Positions 53,317-61,593 of a stretch of DNA of 64,000 nt are shown piece after piece. Under the pieces are notes generated by a model. It was not told the origin of the DNA. It saw only the letters and a list, made by a program, of their open reading frames with translations, and made no database searches. Where the stretch lies: contig CAYOTO010000016.1 in NCBI GenBank assembly GCA_964406945.1, forward strand, positions 8,603 to 72,602, written 5' to 3'. Origin of the DNA: UBA2266 sp964406945 (GTDB lineage: Bacteria > Planctomycetota > Phycisphaerae > Sedimentisphaerales > Anaerobacaceae). A program made the translations under genes and the position numbers. The number at the start of each line of letters is the position of its first letter. Within the stretch, counting starts at the first letter, position 1.

Positions 53317-53805
53317 TTAGGCTTCCTTGTCTTTCTGTGTGTCGAGCAGGAAGTGCGCTCATAAATACTTGCCCTTCAAGTACTTATAGGCCTTAATTGG
53401 GCCTCAGAACTGATTCCACAGCAGTTGCAGACTCTGACCTAACTGCGGCCGTACTCAAAGCCGACTGAAAACTGACGCTAGAATGACGTCGAGCCGGCCC
53501 GCGACGAAAGACAGTGTTTGTCCGAACAGGTGGCCTATGCTCCTCGGACAATCGTGTCCGTATGGCGTGCTCAGGCGTGCCGAGCCTGCGTTGAAGCACT
53601 TCGATGTGCAGCAGACGGAATGACCGGGCACATCAGGATTTTACTTTCGACAGGGATTCTACTGATTCACTACTGAAACCAATCGGATTTCAGGGCGGGG
53701 GAGTTGATGTAATTTTGGCTGGGGGCGGCCTGTTGCAGAGGCTTGTATTCATTGGAGCGGTTGTATGGCGTGAAGCAATCGTCGCTTCAGAAGGTTATGC
53801 AAGGG

Positions 53806-55053
53806 CTATTTCTTTATGTCGTAGGCTGAGAGGGTGTCGCCATGTCGGATGTATAGAGTTGCTTCGCTGATTGCCGGGTGGGCCCAGTGGCGGCCTTTGC
53901 CGTGCGAGGACTGAAAAGTGCTGACAACCCGGAATCGCTCGGGATTGGGTTTGACCAGGGCGACGGTTCCGTCTTTTTCATCATAGCAGTAAAGCATTCC
54001 GTCGGCGTATATCACGGAGCCCTTAGTCTGCCACCTGTTGACGTACTTTTCGGCTCCGGTCTCCCATTCGATGCAGGCCCAGTCGCCGTGGAAGACGGAA
54101 GCGTAATCGGAGCCGTAGATAAGGCCGTCGACGAGGACCACTCCGCCGTGGTGGCAGTCGAGAACCGTGTCCGTCCATATCCTGTGGATTGCTGCTGCGT
54201 CGGGACTGAGGCTGTACATCGCTCCGCCATCGTTGTAACCGCTGGTAGCGTATAGAGAGCCTTTGTGGTAAACAGGGCTGACCGGATTTATGGCGGTCGG
54301 ATCCTCCTGATAATCGGCGAAGCGATCTGTCCAGAGCGGGTTGCCGGTCGAGGCGTCGACGCCCACGAGGTAATCTTCGAGCATGGTTACAACGATGGTG
54401 CGGCCGGACCGGGTGATGAGAATCGGTGAGCAACAGGCCGACTTCTGGTCGTGTATTTGCGCTGCCCATACTGTTTCGCCGGTTTTTCTGTCCAGGGCCG
54501 CAATCGTCGCATCGGATCCTCCCGGCGTGCAAATTACGTTATTCCCATACACGAGGGGGCTTTCGGCGATTCCCCACGGGCCCGGTCTTCGGCCGAATCT
54601 GTCGGCGGTGTCTACCTTCCAGATGAGCCTGCCGGTTGCCGCATCAAAGCAGAGAACATTGCCGGTTCCGCTGATGAGGTATAGACGGTCTCTGTGGAAG
54701 GTTGGCGTGCACCGTACGCCGGGCATCGAGCGGGTCCATTCGGGGCCGTAGCTTCTTTGCCAGAGGATGCGGCCTTCGAGATTGACTGCGGTAAGTATGC
54801 CGGTTCCGTTTCTGCGATTAAGGCCGGTCACGTATATGCGGCCTTTGGCGATTGAAGGGCTGGAATAGCCTTCATGAATGCCGGCGATGGTCCACTTGTG
54901 GGCTGGGCCGTTTTTCGGCCATTCGTCCAGCAGGCCTGTTTCAACCGATTTTCCATCCCGGTTCGGACCGCGGAACTGGGGCCAGTCGGCGGCACAGCAT
55001 GGTGCGGTAATCGATGCGGCAAATATCAGTGCAATTGCTGGTATCCTGGTCAT
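53806..55053 (-). CDS. Secreted PQQ-like beta-propeller protein
   Basis: A 415-residue protein with a signal peptide (IPAIALIFAASITAPCCAAD) followed by WPQFRGPNRDGKS, the standard opening of these planctomycete propellers. Blades include VLCFDAATGRLIWKVDTADR, TIAALDRKTGETVW and LVGVDASTGNPLW. ATG 55053 is chosen because the leader then begins correctly and AGGG lies upstream; longer starts at 55119 or 55146 add a hydrophilic extension before the signal peptide. It is monocistronic and not linked to the propeller genes at the left side of the window. Function unknown; probably a binding protein outside the cytoplasm. Confidence 0.85.
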   Translation of the reverse strand: MTRIPAIALIFAASITAPCCAADWPQFRGPNRDGKSVETGLLDEWPKNGPAHKWTIAGIHEGYSSPSIAKGRIYVTGLNRRNGTGILTAVNLEGRILWQRSYGPEWTRSMPGVRCTPTFHRDRLYLISGTGNVLCFDAATGRLIWKVDTADRFGRRPGPWGIAESPLVYGNNVICTPGGSDATIAALDRKTGETVWAAQIHDQKSACCSPILITRSGRTIVVTMLEDYLVGVDASTGNPLWTDRFADYQEDPTAINPVSPVYHKGSLYATSGYNDGGAMYSLSPDAAAIHRIWTDTVLDCHHGGVVLVDGLIYGSDYASVFHGDWACIEWETGAEKYVNRWQTKGSVIYADGMLYCYDEKDGTVALVKPNPERFRVVSTFQSSHGKGRHWAHPAISEATLYIRHGDTLSAYDIKK

Positions 55054-55200
55054 AAGTTTTGATCCCTGCAGTTTATCTGTACAGACTGTTGCATCGCACG
55101 GAACGGAGCTATAAGCCATAATAACGCCTTTTGATGTATAGGTCAAGAACGGTCCTATATATCATCAAAAATCAATCCGCTTCACGCCGAACGGGATTGG

Positions 55201-55977
55201 TCAGAGGTTCTGGTATTTTGCTACGGCTCTGTAGATTCCGTTGATTCTCTTGCCGTCGACGGTCATGGGGGGGTGGTTTTCGTTTCTGGGGTGGAGGCGG
55301 ACTTTGTTGTCAGGCTCCAGGAAGACCCTTTTGAAGGTGGTCTCGTGGGGGTCGGTGAATCGGACGAAGCAGTCGTCGCCGGAGCGGACCTCGGCGGCGG
55401 GGGAGAATATAACGATATCGCCTTCGGCGAATTTGGGCTCCATCGAGTCGCCGACAACTCTTACGGCGAAGGCGTTCGGGTCGTGTATGTCCGGGCCGCG
55501 GACGTAGTCGTCGGCAATTCCAACGGGGTAGTCGAGGTCGTCGAAATCGGCGGGGTATCCGGCGGCGACTTTATTGATTACTGGTATGAGCCGGCCGGCT
55601 TCGTATGGCGTGCTGTCAGCTTGGAGGTCGAGACGGCTTTCGGCGAGCAGGGCGTCGATTTTGTCGGGGGTGACGTTGTCCTCGACGATTCTCTTGACGA
55701 AGTGGCGCCATCTGCGATTTTCGGCCTCGGAGTGTTCGTATCGGCCGCGGATGTCCGACGGCAGTCTTTCCATGTGGGCGAGGTGGACGAGCAGGCCGGG
55801 CTGGAACTCGAGTATGCGTTCGAGGCGTGTGAGCAGTTCGTCGCCGGGCGGATTCTTGACTTTGCCCGTTTCGATTGTGGACAGGTAGGGCTTGGAAAAC
55901 GAAGTTCGGGCGCTGACCTCGTCGAGGGTGAGATTCAACTGCTCGCGTTTTTTCCTGATTATCGCACCGAGGGACAT
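55201..55977 (-). CDS. XRE-family repressor with S24/LexA-type autoprotease domain
   Basis: A 258-residue CI/LexA-like repressor. The N-terminal helix-turn-helix (residues about 4-40, LTLDEVSARTSFSKPYLSTI) binds DNA. The S24 domain contains the self-cleavage pair Ala139-Gly140, the catalytic Ser178 in RVVGDSMEPKF, and Lys216 in TTFKRVF, so it should be able to cleave itself when RecA is activated. ATG 55977 is supported by AGGAG with ideal spacing; the reading frame continues upstream without a ribosome site. A - strand promoter is seen at 56055-56084. No phage genes are nearby, so the target genes are unknown. The integrase-like remnant at 53.1 kb could point to a lost prophage or element. 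Confidence 0.88.
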   Translation of the reverse strand: MSLGAIIRKKREQLNLTLDEVSARTSFSKPYLSTIETGKVKNPPGDELLTRLERILEFQPGLLVHLAHMERLPSDIRGRYEHSEAENRRWRHFVKRIVEDNVTPDKIDALLAESRLDLQADSTPYEAGRLIPVINKVAAGYPADFDDLDYPVGIADDYVRGPDIHDPNAFAVRVVGDSMEPKFAEGDIVIFSPAAEVRSGDDCFVRFTDPHETTFKRVFLEPDNKVRLHPRNENHPPMTVDGKRINGIYRAVAKYQNL

Positions 55978-56054
55978 AGCACGCTCCTGGGCCCCGGCGA
56001 TTGTCCAGGCGCCAAGCCGGGTAATCACCGAAGACCATTCCCTGACCGTGCTGT

Positions 56055-56084
56055 ATTTTAGCGTGAAAATCGCAGACAAAGCAA
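56055..56084 (-). promoter_or_regulatory. Probable promoter of the S24 repressor
   Basis: On the - strand, TTGCTT (56084-56079) and TAAAAT (56060-56055) are 18 bases apart. The -10 is good and the -35 weak. The expected start lies about 70 bases before the ATG. Confidence 0.4.
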
Positions 56085-56210
56085 CGAGAATTTTGAGTCG
56101 AAGGTTTAGAAAATTGCCGGTCAGACGCGGCAAAAAGACGACGGCGCGGGTGCATTAATAATTTGTGGCATATCGACCGGGTTTCGGCCGGAGATATCTT
56201 TCGCTGCCCA

Positions 56211-56235
56211 GATGCTTCGCTTCGCTCAGCATGAC
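56211..56235. repeat. REP-like palindromic element
   Basis: Within GATGCTTCGCTTCGCTCAGCATGAC the ends ATGCT and AGCAT pair around a TCGCTTCGCTC core. Sequences of the form GTCATGCTGAGCGAAGCGAAGCATC occur as dispersed intergenic repeats in many bacterial genomes. Only one copy was seen in this window, so its repeat nature rests on recall. Confidence 0.35.
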
Positions 56236-56424
56236 ATCAGTCTATGTACATTTTAGCCACACTATTTTCATAGGCTGGCGTGCGAGGCAGGAGGGGTTTT
56301 TGCTTCCATTCTTTTGTGTGCAAGTGTATACTGAACGCGTGTGGTGGCGATGGAAAAGACCGCCGAGGGCAGCGATGCGTACAGGTTGAAATGCGTTTTC
56401 TTTCAGCTGAAGGGGTGGTCAGGT

Positions 56425-57147
56425 ATGGGGCGCAGACGTTTCAGGCGTCGAGGATTCACGCTGATCGAGATTCTTGTGGTGATCTCGATAATTGCGGTTC
56501 TTATGGGCATTCTGGTTCCTGTTCTGCGGCGTGCGCGCGGTACGGCCCGGCGGATCGTGTGTATGAGCACGCTTAAGAGCATCTATATGGTTCACAAGCA
56601 GTACACGATAGAAACCGGCAAGTACCTGCCTCATACGAACAGAGACCCCTATACCCCGTGGTACAATCACGACGGCTTTCGCAGGGGAATGGGGCTGGAG
56701 GTGCTCACGACGGAGCAGAAAACCAGGCGTAGTTACACGCTGCAGGAGTGGGCGCCGAATGTTCCCAGGCACTATATATGCCCGGAAGCCCGTTGGGCGC
56801 TGAACCACGCCGAAAAGGGGCTGTATGCTATAGATCGGAGCTACGGGGTCAATATCGACGGGGATCACGAGGCGTGGAAGCAACAACTCGGACCGGACAA
56901 GGAAAGCTGGGTGAGGAGTCCGGGTGAGAACATCCTTATCGCCGACGCGCTTGACTGGTGGATAAGTTACCGCAAGACGGAACGTTACAACGAATACGGC
57001 GAGCAATGGCTTGGAATTCTGACGTACGGAGCGACGGCCTTCAGGCATCACGGCGGGTCAAATATTGCGTTCTGGGACGGACACGTTGGGTGGGTTTCAA
57101 TGGAGAGAATCACCACTGATGAACGGCTGTGGGACACTCTCAAGTAA
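56425..57147 (+). CDS. Pseudopilin-like protein with H-x-DG motif
   Basis: A 240-residue protein beginning MGRRRFRRRG and then FTLIEILVVISIIAVLMGIL, the type IV prepilin cleavage and helix signature (cleavage before Phe). The C-terminal part contains TAFRHHGGSNIAFWDGHVGW, the H-x-DG region that defines the large planctomycete pseudopilin/DUF1559-type family. ATG 56425 is chosen; it places a short basic leader before the cleavage site and has AAGGGG upstream. Such proteins are processed by a prepilin peptidase and are thought to be envelope or secretion components; they occur in dozens of copies per genome. No pilus assembly genes are near. Confidence 0.87.
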   Translation: MGRRRFRRRGFTLIEILVVISIIAVLMGILVPVLRRARGTARRIVCMSTLKSIYMVHKQYTIETGKYLPHTNRDPYTPWYNHDGFRRGMGLEVLTTEQKTRRSYTLQEWAPNVPRHYICPEARWALNHAEKGLYAIDRSYGVNIDGDHEAWKQQLGPDKESWVRSPGENILIADALDWWISYRKTERYNEYGEQWLGILTYGATAFRHHGGSNIAFWDGHVGWVSMERITTDERLWDTLK

Positions 57148-57872
57148 ATATAGGCAAGCTGAGGCAGTAGAGTCATGTATAATTGGGCAACAAAGAGGCA
57201 GTCCCGCGTGCTCAGGCTTAAGGATCTTTTGAAAGAAGGAACACCATGACTGCCAAAGGTATGAGGTTTGGTTATTGGTATAGATGTATCGGTCGAATGC
57301 GAGGACGGCTTGAGGACGGGCGGGTAAGCCGCTTTCTTCGAGCAGAAACGGCTTTTGGGCAGGCTGTTTGTGCCGTAAATGAATTAAAGGGTCGAGGAGC
57401 AGCTTAAACGTCCGTGTCACGTCGGACGGTAGAAGCTGCCCCCCTGAAGGAAGACTATTGTGCTGATCTAAGGTTTTTGTCGCGTACTACAGCGGCTTTT
57501 GGGCCGCTTTGTTATGGTAGTGAGCGAAGAAGTGCAAAGGTAACGCACGGCCGTTTTTTTTCGGACATTTTTCGGGGCTCGGGCGATAACGGAGTGCTAA
57601 AAAAATGAATGGCGGCCCCGGTTGGGTTTAAGGGATTTTGGTGAGAAAAGAGCTATCGAGGCCGCCGAAGGAGGATTTTGCTTGTCTTGTCTACAGATTT
57701 AGACGCAGGAGTCAGCGTTTTGTTGCGTCGGTTTGGAAAAAAGAGCGAAAAACAGGCCAGACCAGTGAAAAAGTTCCATAGCGAGAGCTGAGTTTGGTTG
57801 TGGGGCGTCAGTGCATGTGTGAGGGTTGGGAGACTGAATTCATGCGGTGCGCAATGGAAAGCGGGCGTAGAA
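57148..57872. other. Long intergenic region with hairpins and a possible tiny gene
   Basis: About 725 bases separating the pseudopilin and histidine kinase genes. It contains TATAAT at 57178-57183 without a clear -35, a small frame with a good ribosome site (57246-57407), a hairpin CGTCCG/CGGACG at 57409-57428, and a second hairpin AGCGGC-TTTTGG-GCCGCT at 57491-57508. A weak GTGC/GCAC hairpin at 57532-57548 follows, with an eight-T run (57554-57561) a few bases after it. The order promoter-like box, frame, hairpins and T-run could be a small transcription unit or structured RNA. No known riboswitch consensus was recognised. Confidence 0.45.
57246..57407 (+). CDS. Possible small basic protein, 53 residues
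   Basis: I do not recognise this frame. It starts with ATG five bases after AAGGA and encodes a 53-residue, arginine-rich peptide starting MTAKGMRFGYWYRCIGRMRG. There is no hydrophobic segment and no known motif; three of its arginine codons are AGG, AGA or other forms rarer in neighbouring genes. A 6-base-pair hairpin follows its stop directly. It might be a real small protein, a leader peptide or chance. The good ribosome-binding site is the main argument for it. Confidence 0.25.
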   Translation: MTAKGMRFGYWYRCIGRMRGRLEDGRVSRFLRAETAFGQAVCAVNELKGRGAA

Positions 57873-59837
57873 TCAGTTTGAGGCGACGGGCTTGTGGACG
57901 TGAAGGTATCGACGCAGAACGCTTATCAGTCGTTTGCGATTGATCGGCTTGGTGAGATAGCCATCGCAGCCGGCCTGGAGGCACTTTTCCTCGTCTCCTT
58001 TCATGGCGTGGGCGGTCAGAGCGACCACCGGGATGGCTACGGATGAGCGTCGCAGGGCTCTGGTGGCGTCGTAGCCGTTCATGTGGGGCATTTGCATGTC
58101 CATCAAAATGAGGTCATACTGATTGCGGCTAACGCTTTGCAGGGCCTTTCGGCCGTCGCCTACGATGGTAACATTCAGGCCAAGGCGGGTGAGCAGCGAC
58201 TTGATGAGAAGCTGGTTTGTGACTGTATCTTCGGCGACCAGAACATGGCCGGTGAAGTGCGGGCAGTTTTGACCTTCGGGGTCTTCTTTAAGGTTTTCCG
58301 ACAGGTTGTGGGGGTCCAGCAGCGGAATTCGCACGGTGGATTTGTAGCCGGTGGGGAGGGTCAGAGAAACTATTGTTCCGTGGTTTTCGACGCTGGACAG
58401 AGCCAGGGAGCCGCCGAGTATTTCGGCGATTCTTCGGGTGATGGTCAGGCCAAGACCGGTTCCGCCAAACTTGCGTGAGGTTGTCGGGTCGGCCTGAGTG
58501 AATTCGGTGAACACCTTTTCCAGTTTGTCGGGCGGAATGCCGACGCCGGTGTCCTCGACCGTGAATTTGACGCATGGCCTGTCGCCCACGGTTCTGAGGG
58601 CTACGTCCAGGCGGACTCCTCCGCGGGCGGTGAACTTCACCGCATTGCTGGTGAGGTTTATGAGGCACTGATGCAGTCTGGCCGGATCGGTGCGGATCAG
58701 GGCCGGTACTCCTGGTGCGGTTGAAATATTGAATTCGAGCCCTTTTTCGATAGCCTGGGGTCTGATGAGGGATTCGACTGTTTCTATTATTCTTCCGAGC
58801 GAGCATTCGACCACTTCGATATCCATCTTGCCGGCTTCGATTTTCGAGAAATCGAGTATATCGTTGATGATTGTGAGAAGATTGTGTCCGGCTTCTCGAA
58901 TGATTTTGACGTTCTGGGCCTGGTTTGCAGTGAGGTCTTCCTCAGCCAGAAGATCGCTGAAACCGACTATTGCGTTCATCGGGGTGCGTATTTCGTGGCT
59001 CATATTGGCCAGGAACTGGCTTTTAGCCTTGTTGGCGCCATCGGCCTGTTGTGCCAGGAGTTTGGTTTTTTCGACGGCCTCTTCGAGGCGGCTGTTTGCC
59101 TCTTCTGTCTTCCTTTTGGCGGCGATCAGTTGCTTTTCGATGTTTCGCCGTGAGATAATGTGCGCGCGGGCTTTGAGTAGAATTCCCGGCCAGATCAGCA
59201 GCAGCACCGCTGAGGCGAAGCCCAGCAGTACGCCGGTATGAGCGAGTCTTTTGCGGGAGATATCTTCAGCGGCCTGGAGGCTGTTGCGGATTTGCGCCTG
59301 GGCGGCGGACAGTGCGTCGACAAGTTGATTTCTGAGGCTGGTATATTCGTCGCCGGCGAGTAATTGCAGTCCGCCGGCGGGGTCGTCGCTGCGAACGTAT
59401 TGCAGTGCCCGGCTTTCTATCTCTGCCATTCGGGTGCGCGCGCAGCCGGCGGTCAGGACTTTTTGGACGCGGGGATCGGCGGAAGCTGACTCGGCGATTT
59501 CCTCGACTGCATCGTCGAGCCGGGTTTTGTGCATCTGGTACTTTGTTTGCCATTGCGGCCGGCCGGTTGCGGCGGCCATTCGCGCCGACATTTCGAGCAG
59601 TTCGCTGTGCCGAAGAGTTTTGGCCACGAGTCTTTCGAGGGCGACATCGCGGCAGATTGTCCCGGCGGCACTATAGCAACGACGAACGGAATCGGCCGTG
59701 GTAAGGACGGACAGGAGAATGGTCATGATTACGGCCGCCGCGAATCCGACTGTCGGAAACGGGTGGGCCGTAAGGCCTGTCGGATGTTCGGCTTTTTCCA
59801 AGTTGTATTTGCAAAGCTGCCGCTCTTTTTCCTGCAT
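57873..59837 (-). CDS. Hybrid sensor histidine kinase with receiver domain
   Basis: A 654-residue two-component hybrid. Two helices (about 29-48 and 201-221) enclose an extracytoplasmic sensor region of 150 residues with no recognisable ligand-binding domain, probably a helical bundle. A coiled segment follows (about 230-270). The kinase core has His281 (MSHEIRTPMNAIVGF), the N box (NLTSNAVKFT), DTGVGIPPDKLE and GGTGLGLTITRR. The receiver domain (about 531-645) has the phospho-acceptor Asp580 in LILMDMQMPHMNG and Lys in YLTKPINR. There is no HPt domain or separate response regulator beside it, so its output partner must be elsewhere. AGGAG precedes the ATG. Confidence 0.93.
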   Translation of the reverse strand: MQEKERQLCKYNLEKAEHPTGLTAHPFPTVGFAAAVIMTILLSVLTTADSVRRCYSAAGTICRDVALERLVAKTLRHSELLEMSARMAAATGRPQWQTKYQMHKTRLDDAVEEIAESASADPRVQKVLTAGCARTRMAEIESRALQYVRSDDPAGGLQLLAGDEYTSLRNQLVDALSAAQAQIRNSLQAAEDISRKRLAHTGVLLGFASAVLLLIWPGILLKARAHIISRRNIEKQLIAAKRKTEEANSRLEEAVEKTKLLAQQADGANKAKSQFLANMSHEIRTPMNAIVGFSDLLAEEDLTANQAQNVKIIREAGHNLLTIINDILDFSKIEAGKMDIEVVECSLGRIIETVESLIRPQAIEKGLEFNISTAPGVPALIRTDPARLHQCLINLTSNAVKFTARGGVRLDVALRTVGDRPCVKFTVEDTGVGIPPDKLEKVFTEFTQADPTTSRKFGGTGLGLTITRRIAEILGGSLALSSVENHGTIVSLTLPTGYKSTVRIPLLDPHNLSENLKEDPEGQNCPHFTGHVLVAEDTVTNQLLIKSLLTRLGLNVTIVGDGRKALQSVSRNQYDLILMDMQMPHMNGYDATRALRRSSVAIPVVALTAHAMKGDEEKCLQAGCDGYLTKPINRKRLISVLRRYLHVHKPVASN

Positions 59838-59986
59838 TGATACTCCTGAACACGTTCAACCGGCCCCCAGAGTCATCGGTCGGAGCCTTTCGGCTGCGAG
59901 CCGATGTTCGGGACAATATCGGTGAGCGGAGGGGCTTCTTTCAGCAAAAAACCGGCAAATCACGTAAAATACAGGAATTTGCACCG

Positions 59987-60017
59987 AAATTGGAGGGGAC
60001 AGACTGGGAATTCCCCA
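59987..60017. repeat. Short repeat-like scar with GGGAATTCCC palindrome
   Basis: AAATTGGAGGGGACAGACT (59987-60005) is followed by a near-palindrome CTGGGAATTCCCCAG containing a perfect ten-base palindrome GGGAATTCCC (60006-60015). From memory, TTGG-GGGACAGAC sequences occur as repeats beside Y1/REP-type transposase genes in many genomes. No transposase is present here. Confidence 0.3.
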
Positions 60018-60109
60018 GTAGTCGTGAGGCTTATGGGACTGCAGAAGGCCCGGCCCAAGGCGAAGGGACGGGCGGCTGTGGAGGGGGATGTTGGCCGCGG
60101 GTGAATTGG

Positions 60110-60685
60110 TCAGCTTCTGTTTCTGTATAGGTCCGGGTCGATTACGGCGGCCATTTTGTCGAGGTCGAGCTGAGAGCCGAGGAATTCGTTTACGCGGGTG
60201 CAGTTTGGTACGGGAGCCTGGATCATTTCGGCGTAATTGACCTCAATGACGGAGAAATTGGGTTTGTCCTGCAGCCATTTATCGACTCTCTGCAGTTCGG
60301 AGGTGAACAATTCGGCGATTTTATCACGTCCCGAGGAGCCGTCGTCCTTTCCGGCGCGCCGGAGCATTTTTTCCTGTGATTTGAGTACTTCGTCCATTGC
60401 ACGACGCATGAAGACGACGCGGTAATCGTAGTCCGGGGGCAGGTCGTAGAGGAGCCGGTAGACCATCTTGACGACCTTTCCCCGGGCCGTGGGAACCCAG
60501 GAAGCGTCTTCTCTGGTCTTCTTGACGGGTTCGAATTCGTAGTAGCCCTTGGGATTGTCTTCGTCGCGCTCGCGCAGGCCGTCGGTCAGGGCCGGCATGC
60601 CGCCGGAGTGGATTATCTGCATCATCATCGAGGTGCCCGAGCGGGGAAGACCCGAAACTACGGTAATGAAGTCGTGATCGTTCAT
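60110..60685 (-). CDS. Sulfotransferase-family protein
   Basis: A 191-residue protein with the PAPS-binding loop near its N-terminus, VVSGLPRSGTSMMMQ, and the second family region YRVVFMRRAMDEVLKSQEKML, which corresponds to the 3'-phosphate-binding Arg/Ser block (DPRxxxxS in classical enzymes). It is shorter than most sulfotransferases (250-350), so it may be a compact variant that modifies a small or cell-surface acceptor. The planctomycete family is found widely without known substrates. Single gene with long gaps on both sides. Confidence 0.78.
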   Translation of the reverse strand: MNDHDFITVVSGLPRSGTSMMMQIIHSGGMPALTDGLRERDEDNPKGYYEFEPVKKTREDASWVPTARGKVVKMVYRLLYDLPPDYDYRVVFMRRAMDEVLKSQEKMLRRAGKDDGSSGRDKIAELFTSELQRVDKWLQDKPNFSVIEVNYAEMIQAPVPNCTRVNEFLGSQLDLDKMAAVIDPDLYRNRS

Positions 60686-61003
60686 TAGTCAATCTCCGTG
60701 CGGCAGCGGTCCGCGGCATGCCGACTTTCAGTAATATTATCAGCCCCCCGGTCAAACGGAGCACGCCAAAGCGGGATTATAAGGGAATCTTTCGGTATTG
60801 CAAGGGGCGATAATTGCAGCCGGGAAAGGTTTTTACGGGGCAGGGAGCGACTGTCCTGCGGGTTTTGCGGGTACGTGTAGTTTTCCAGGGCTATTTTGGG
60901 GCGGTGGAACTGTTTTGTATGATTTACTTGAGCGTCCCATGGTGGTCATGAGAGCAATAATATGTAACGTCGCCGGGGGATTTGGAAAGAGTTTAGTGAG
61001 ATT
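60686..61003. other. Intergenic region between divergent sulfotransferase and pseudopilin genes
   Basis: 318 bases. On the - strand TGATAATAT near 60733-60741 could serve as an extended -10 for the sulfotransferase gene, though its -35 is unclear. On the + strand I see no convincing promoter or gene. Confidence 0.4.
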
Positions 61004-61438
61004 ATGATGAAATCGAGAACCGGCTTTACAATGGTAGAAATTCTCATTGTCGTGGTGATCCTCGGGATCCTTGCGGCAATCGTAGTTCCGCAGTTCGCAC
61101 CGGCTCGCACGGAAGCGAATACGGCGGCGATCCATTCGGACCTCAAGACAATCCGTATGGCGATTCAGGTGTACAAGGTGCACCACAATGACACGCTGCC
61201 GGGTACGGGCAAGGCCAGTTTCGTGCAGGCGCTTACGGACATGACGGACGCCGCCGGGGCGGTTGGCGCTGATTTCGGCCCCTATATCAAGGACATGCCG
61301 GCGAATCCGTTCAACAAGCTCCGTACGGTGGAGGTGGAGTCGGGAACGGGGAACCTGGGCGGCGGCGATCACGGCTGGCACTTCGATCTGCTGACCGGGG
61401 CGTTTCATCCGGATACGCCGGGACATACGAAGTTTTGA
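61004..61438 (+). CDS. Type II secretion/type IV-like pseudopilin, GspG-like
   Basis: A 144-residue protein with the prepilin signal MMKSRTG followed by FTMVEILIVVVILGILAAIV (cleavage before Phe, Glu at position +5 of the mature protein). The body is GspG-like: a long N-terminal helix (VPQFAPARTEANTAAIHSDL), then IRMAIQVYKVHHNDTLP, and a short beta domain ending in GWHFDLLTGAFHPD. GspG is the major pseudopilin, but planctomycetes have many copies and no other secretion genes occur here, so no gene name is assigned. ATG 61007 is an equally possible start. A strong terminator follows at 61553. Confidence 0.87.
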   Translation: MMKSRTGFTMVEILIVVVILGILAAIVVPQFAPARTEANTAAIHSDLKTIRMAIQVYKVHHNDTLPGTGKASFVQALTDMTDAAGAVGADFGPYIKDMPANPFNKLRTVEVESGTGNLGGGDHGWHFDLLTGAFHPDTPGHTKF

Positions 61439-61552
61439 CTCGTATTGCGTCGTTTGCTGCGGTGCGGTTGGGTTTGTGAGGGGCTGATTAGCGGTTGGGC
61501 TTTTGTGGGATCTGTCCGGGGGGGGTATTGGAAATAGAGCAGCGGGGCGTGT

Positions 61553-61580
61553 GCCGGGCTTTTGAGGCCGGCTTTTTTTT
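61553..61580 (+). terminator. Intrinsic terminator downstream of the pseudopilin gene
   Basis: GCCGG (61553-61557) pairs with CCGGC (61568-61572) and is followed by eight T residues (61573-61580). It lies between the pseudopilin gene and the converging mntP gene. Confidence 0.65.
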
Positions 61581-61593
61581 ATGCGCGAACGGA

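Larger units (their letters stand above)
53053..53805. other. Long intergenic region with integrative-element traces
   Basis: About 750 bases without a convincing intact gene. It contains a - strand terminator-like hairpin (53073-53100), a 69-codon remnant (53107-53316), and a perfect hairpin CGGACA-ATCG-TGTCCG at 53545-53560 with no T-run. The sequence GGATTCGAAC at 53119-53128 is the complement of a tRNA T-loop, but the stems needed for a tRNA are not there. I see nothing else. Confidence 0.6.
55978..56424. other. Intergenic region between repressor and pseudopilin gene
   Basis: About 450 bases. It holds the repressor's probable promoter (56055-56084, - strand) and a REP-like palindrome (56211-56235). 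TATACT at 56327-56332 could be a + strand -10 for the pseudopilin gene, but its -35 is unclear. No credible gene is present. Confidence 0.5.

Noticed and set aside
57409..57561. Cyclic-di-GMP (GEMM) riboswitch
   Set aside because: Hairpins and purine-rich links look suggestive, but the conserved GEMM core sequence could not be found, and no suitably spaced gene follows.
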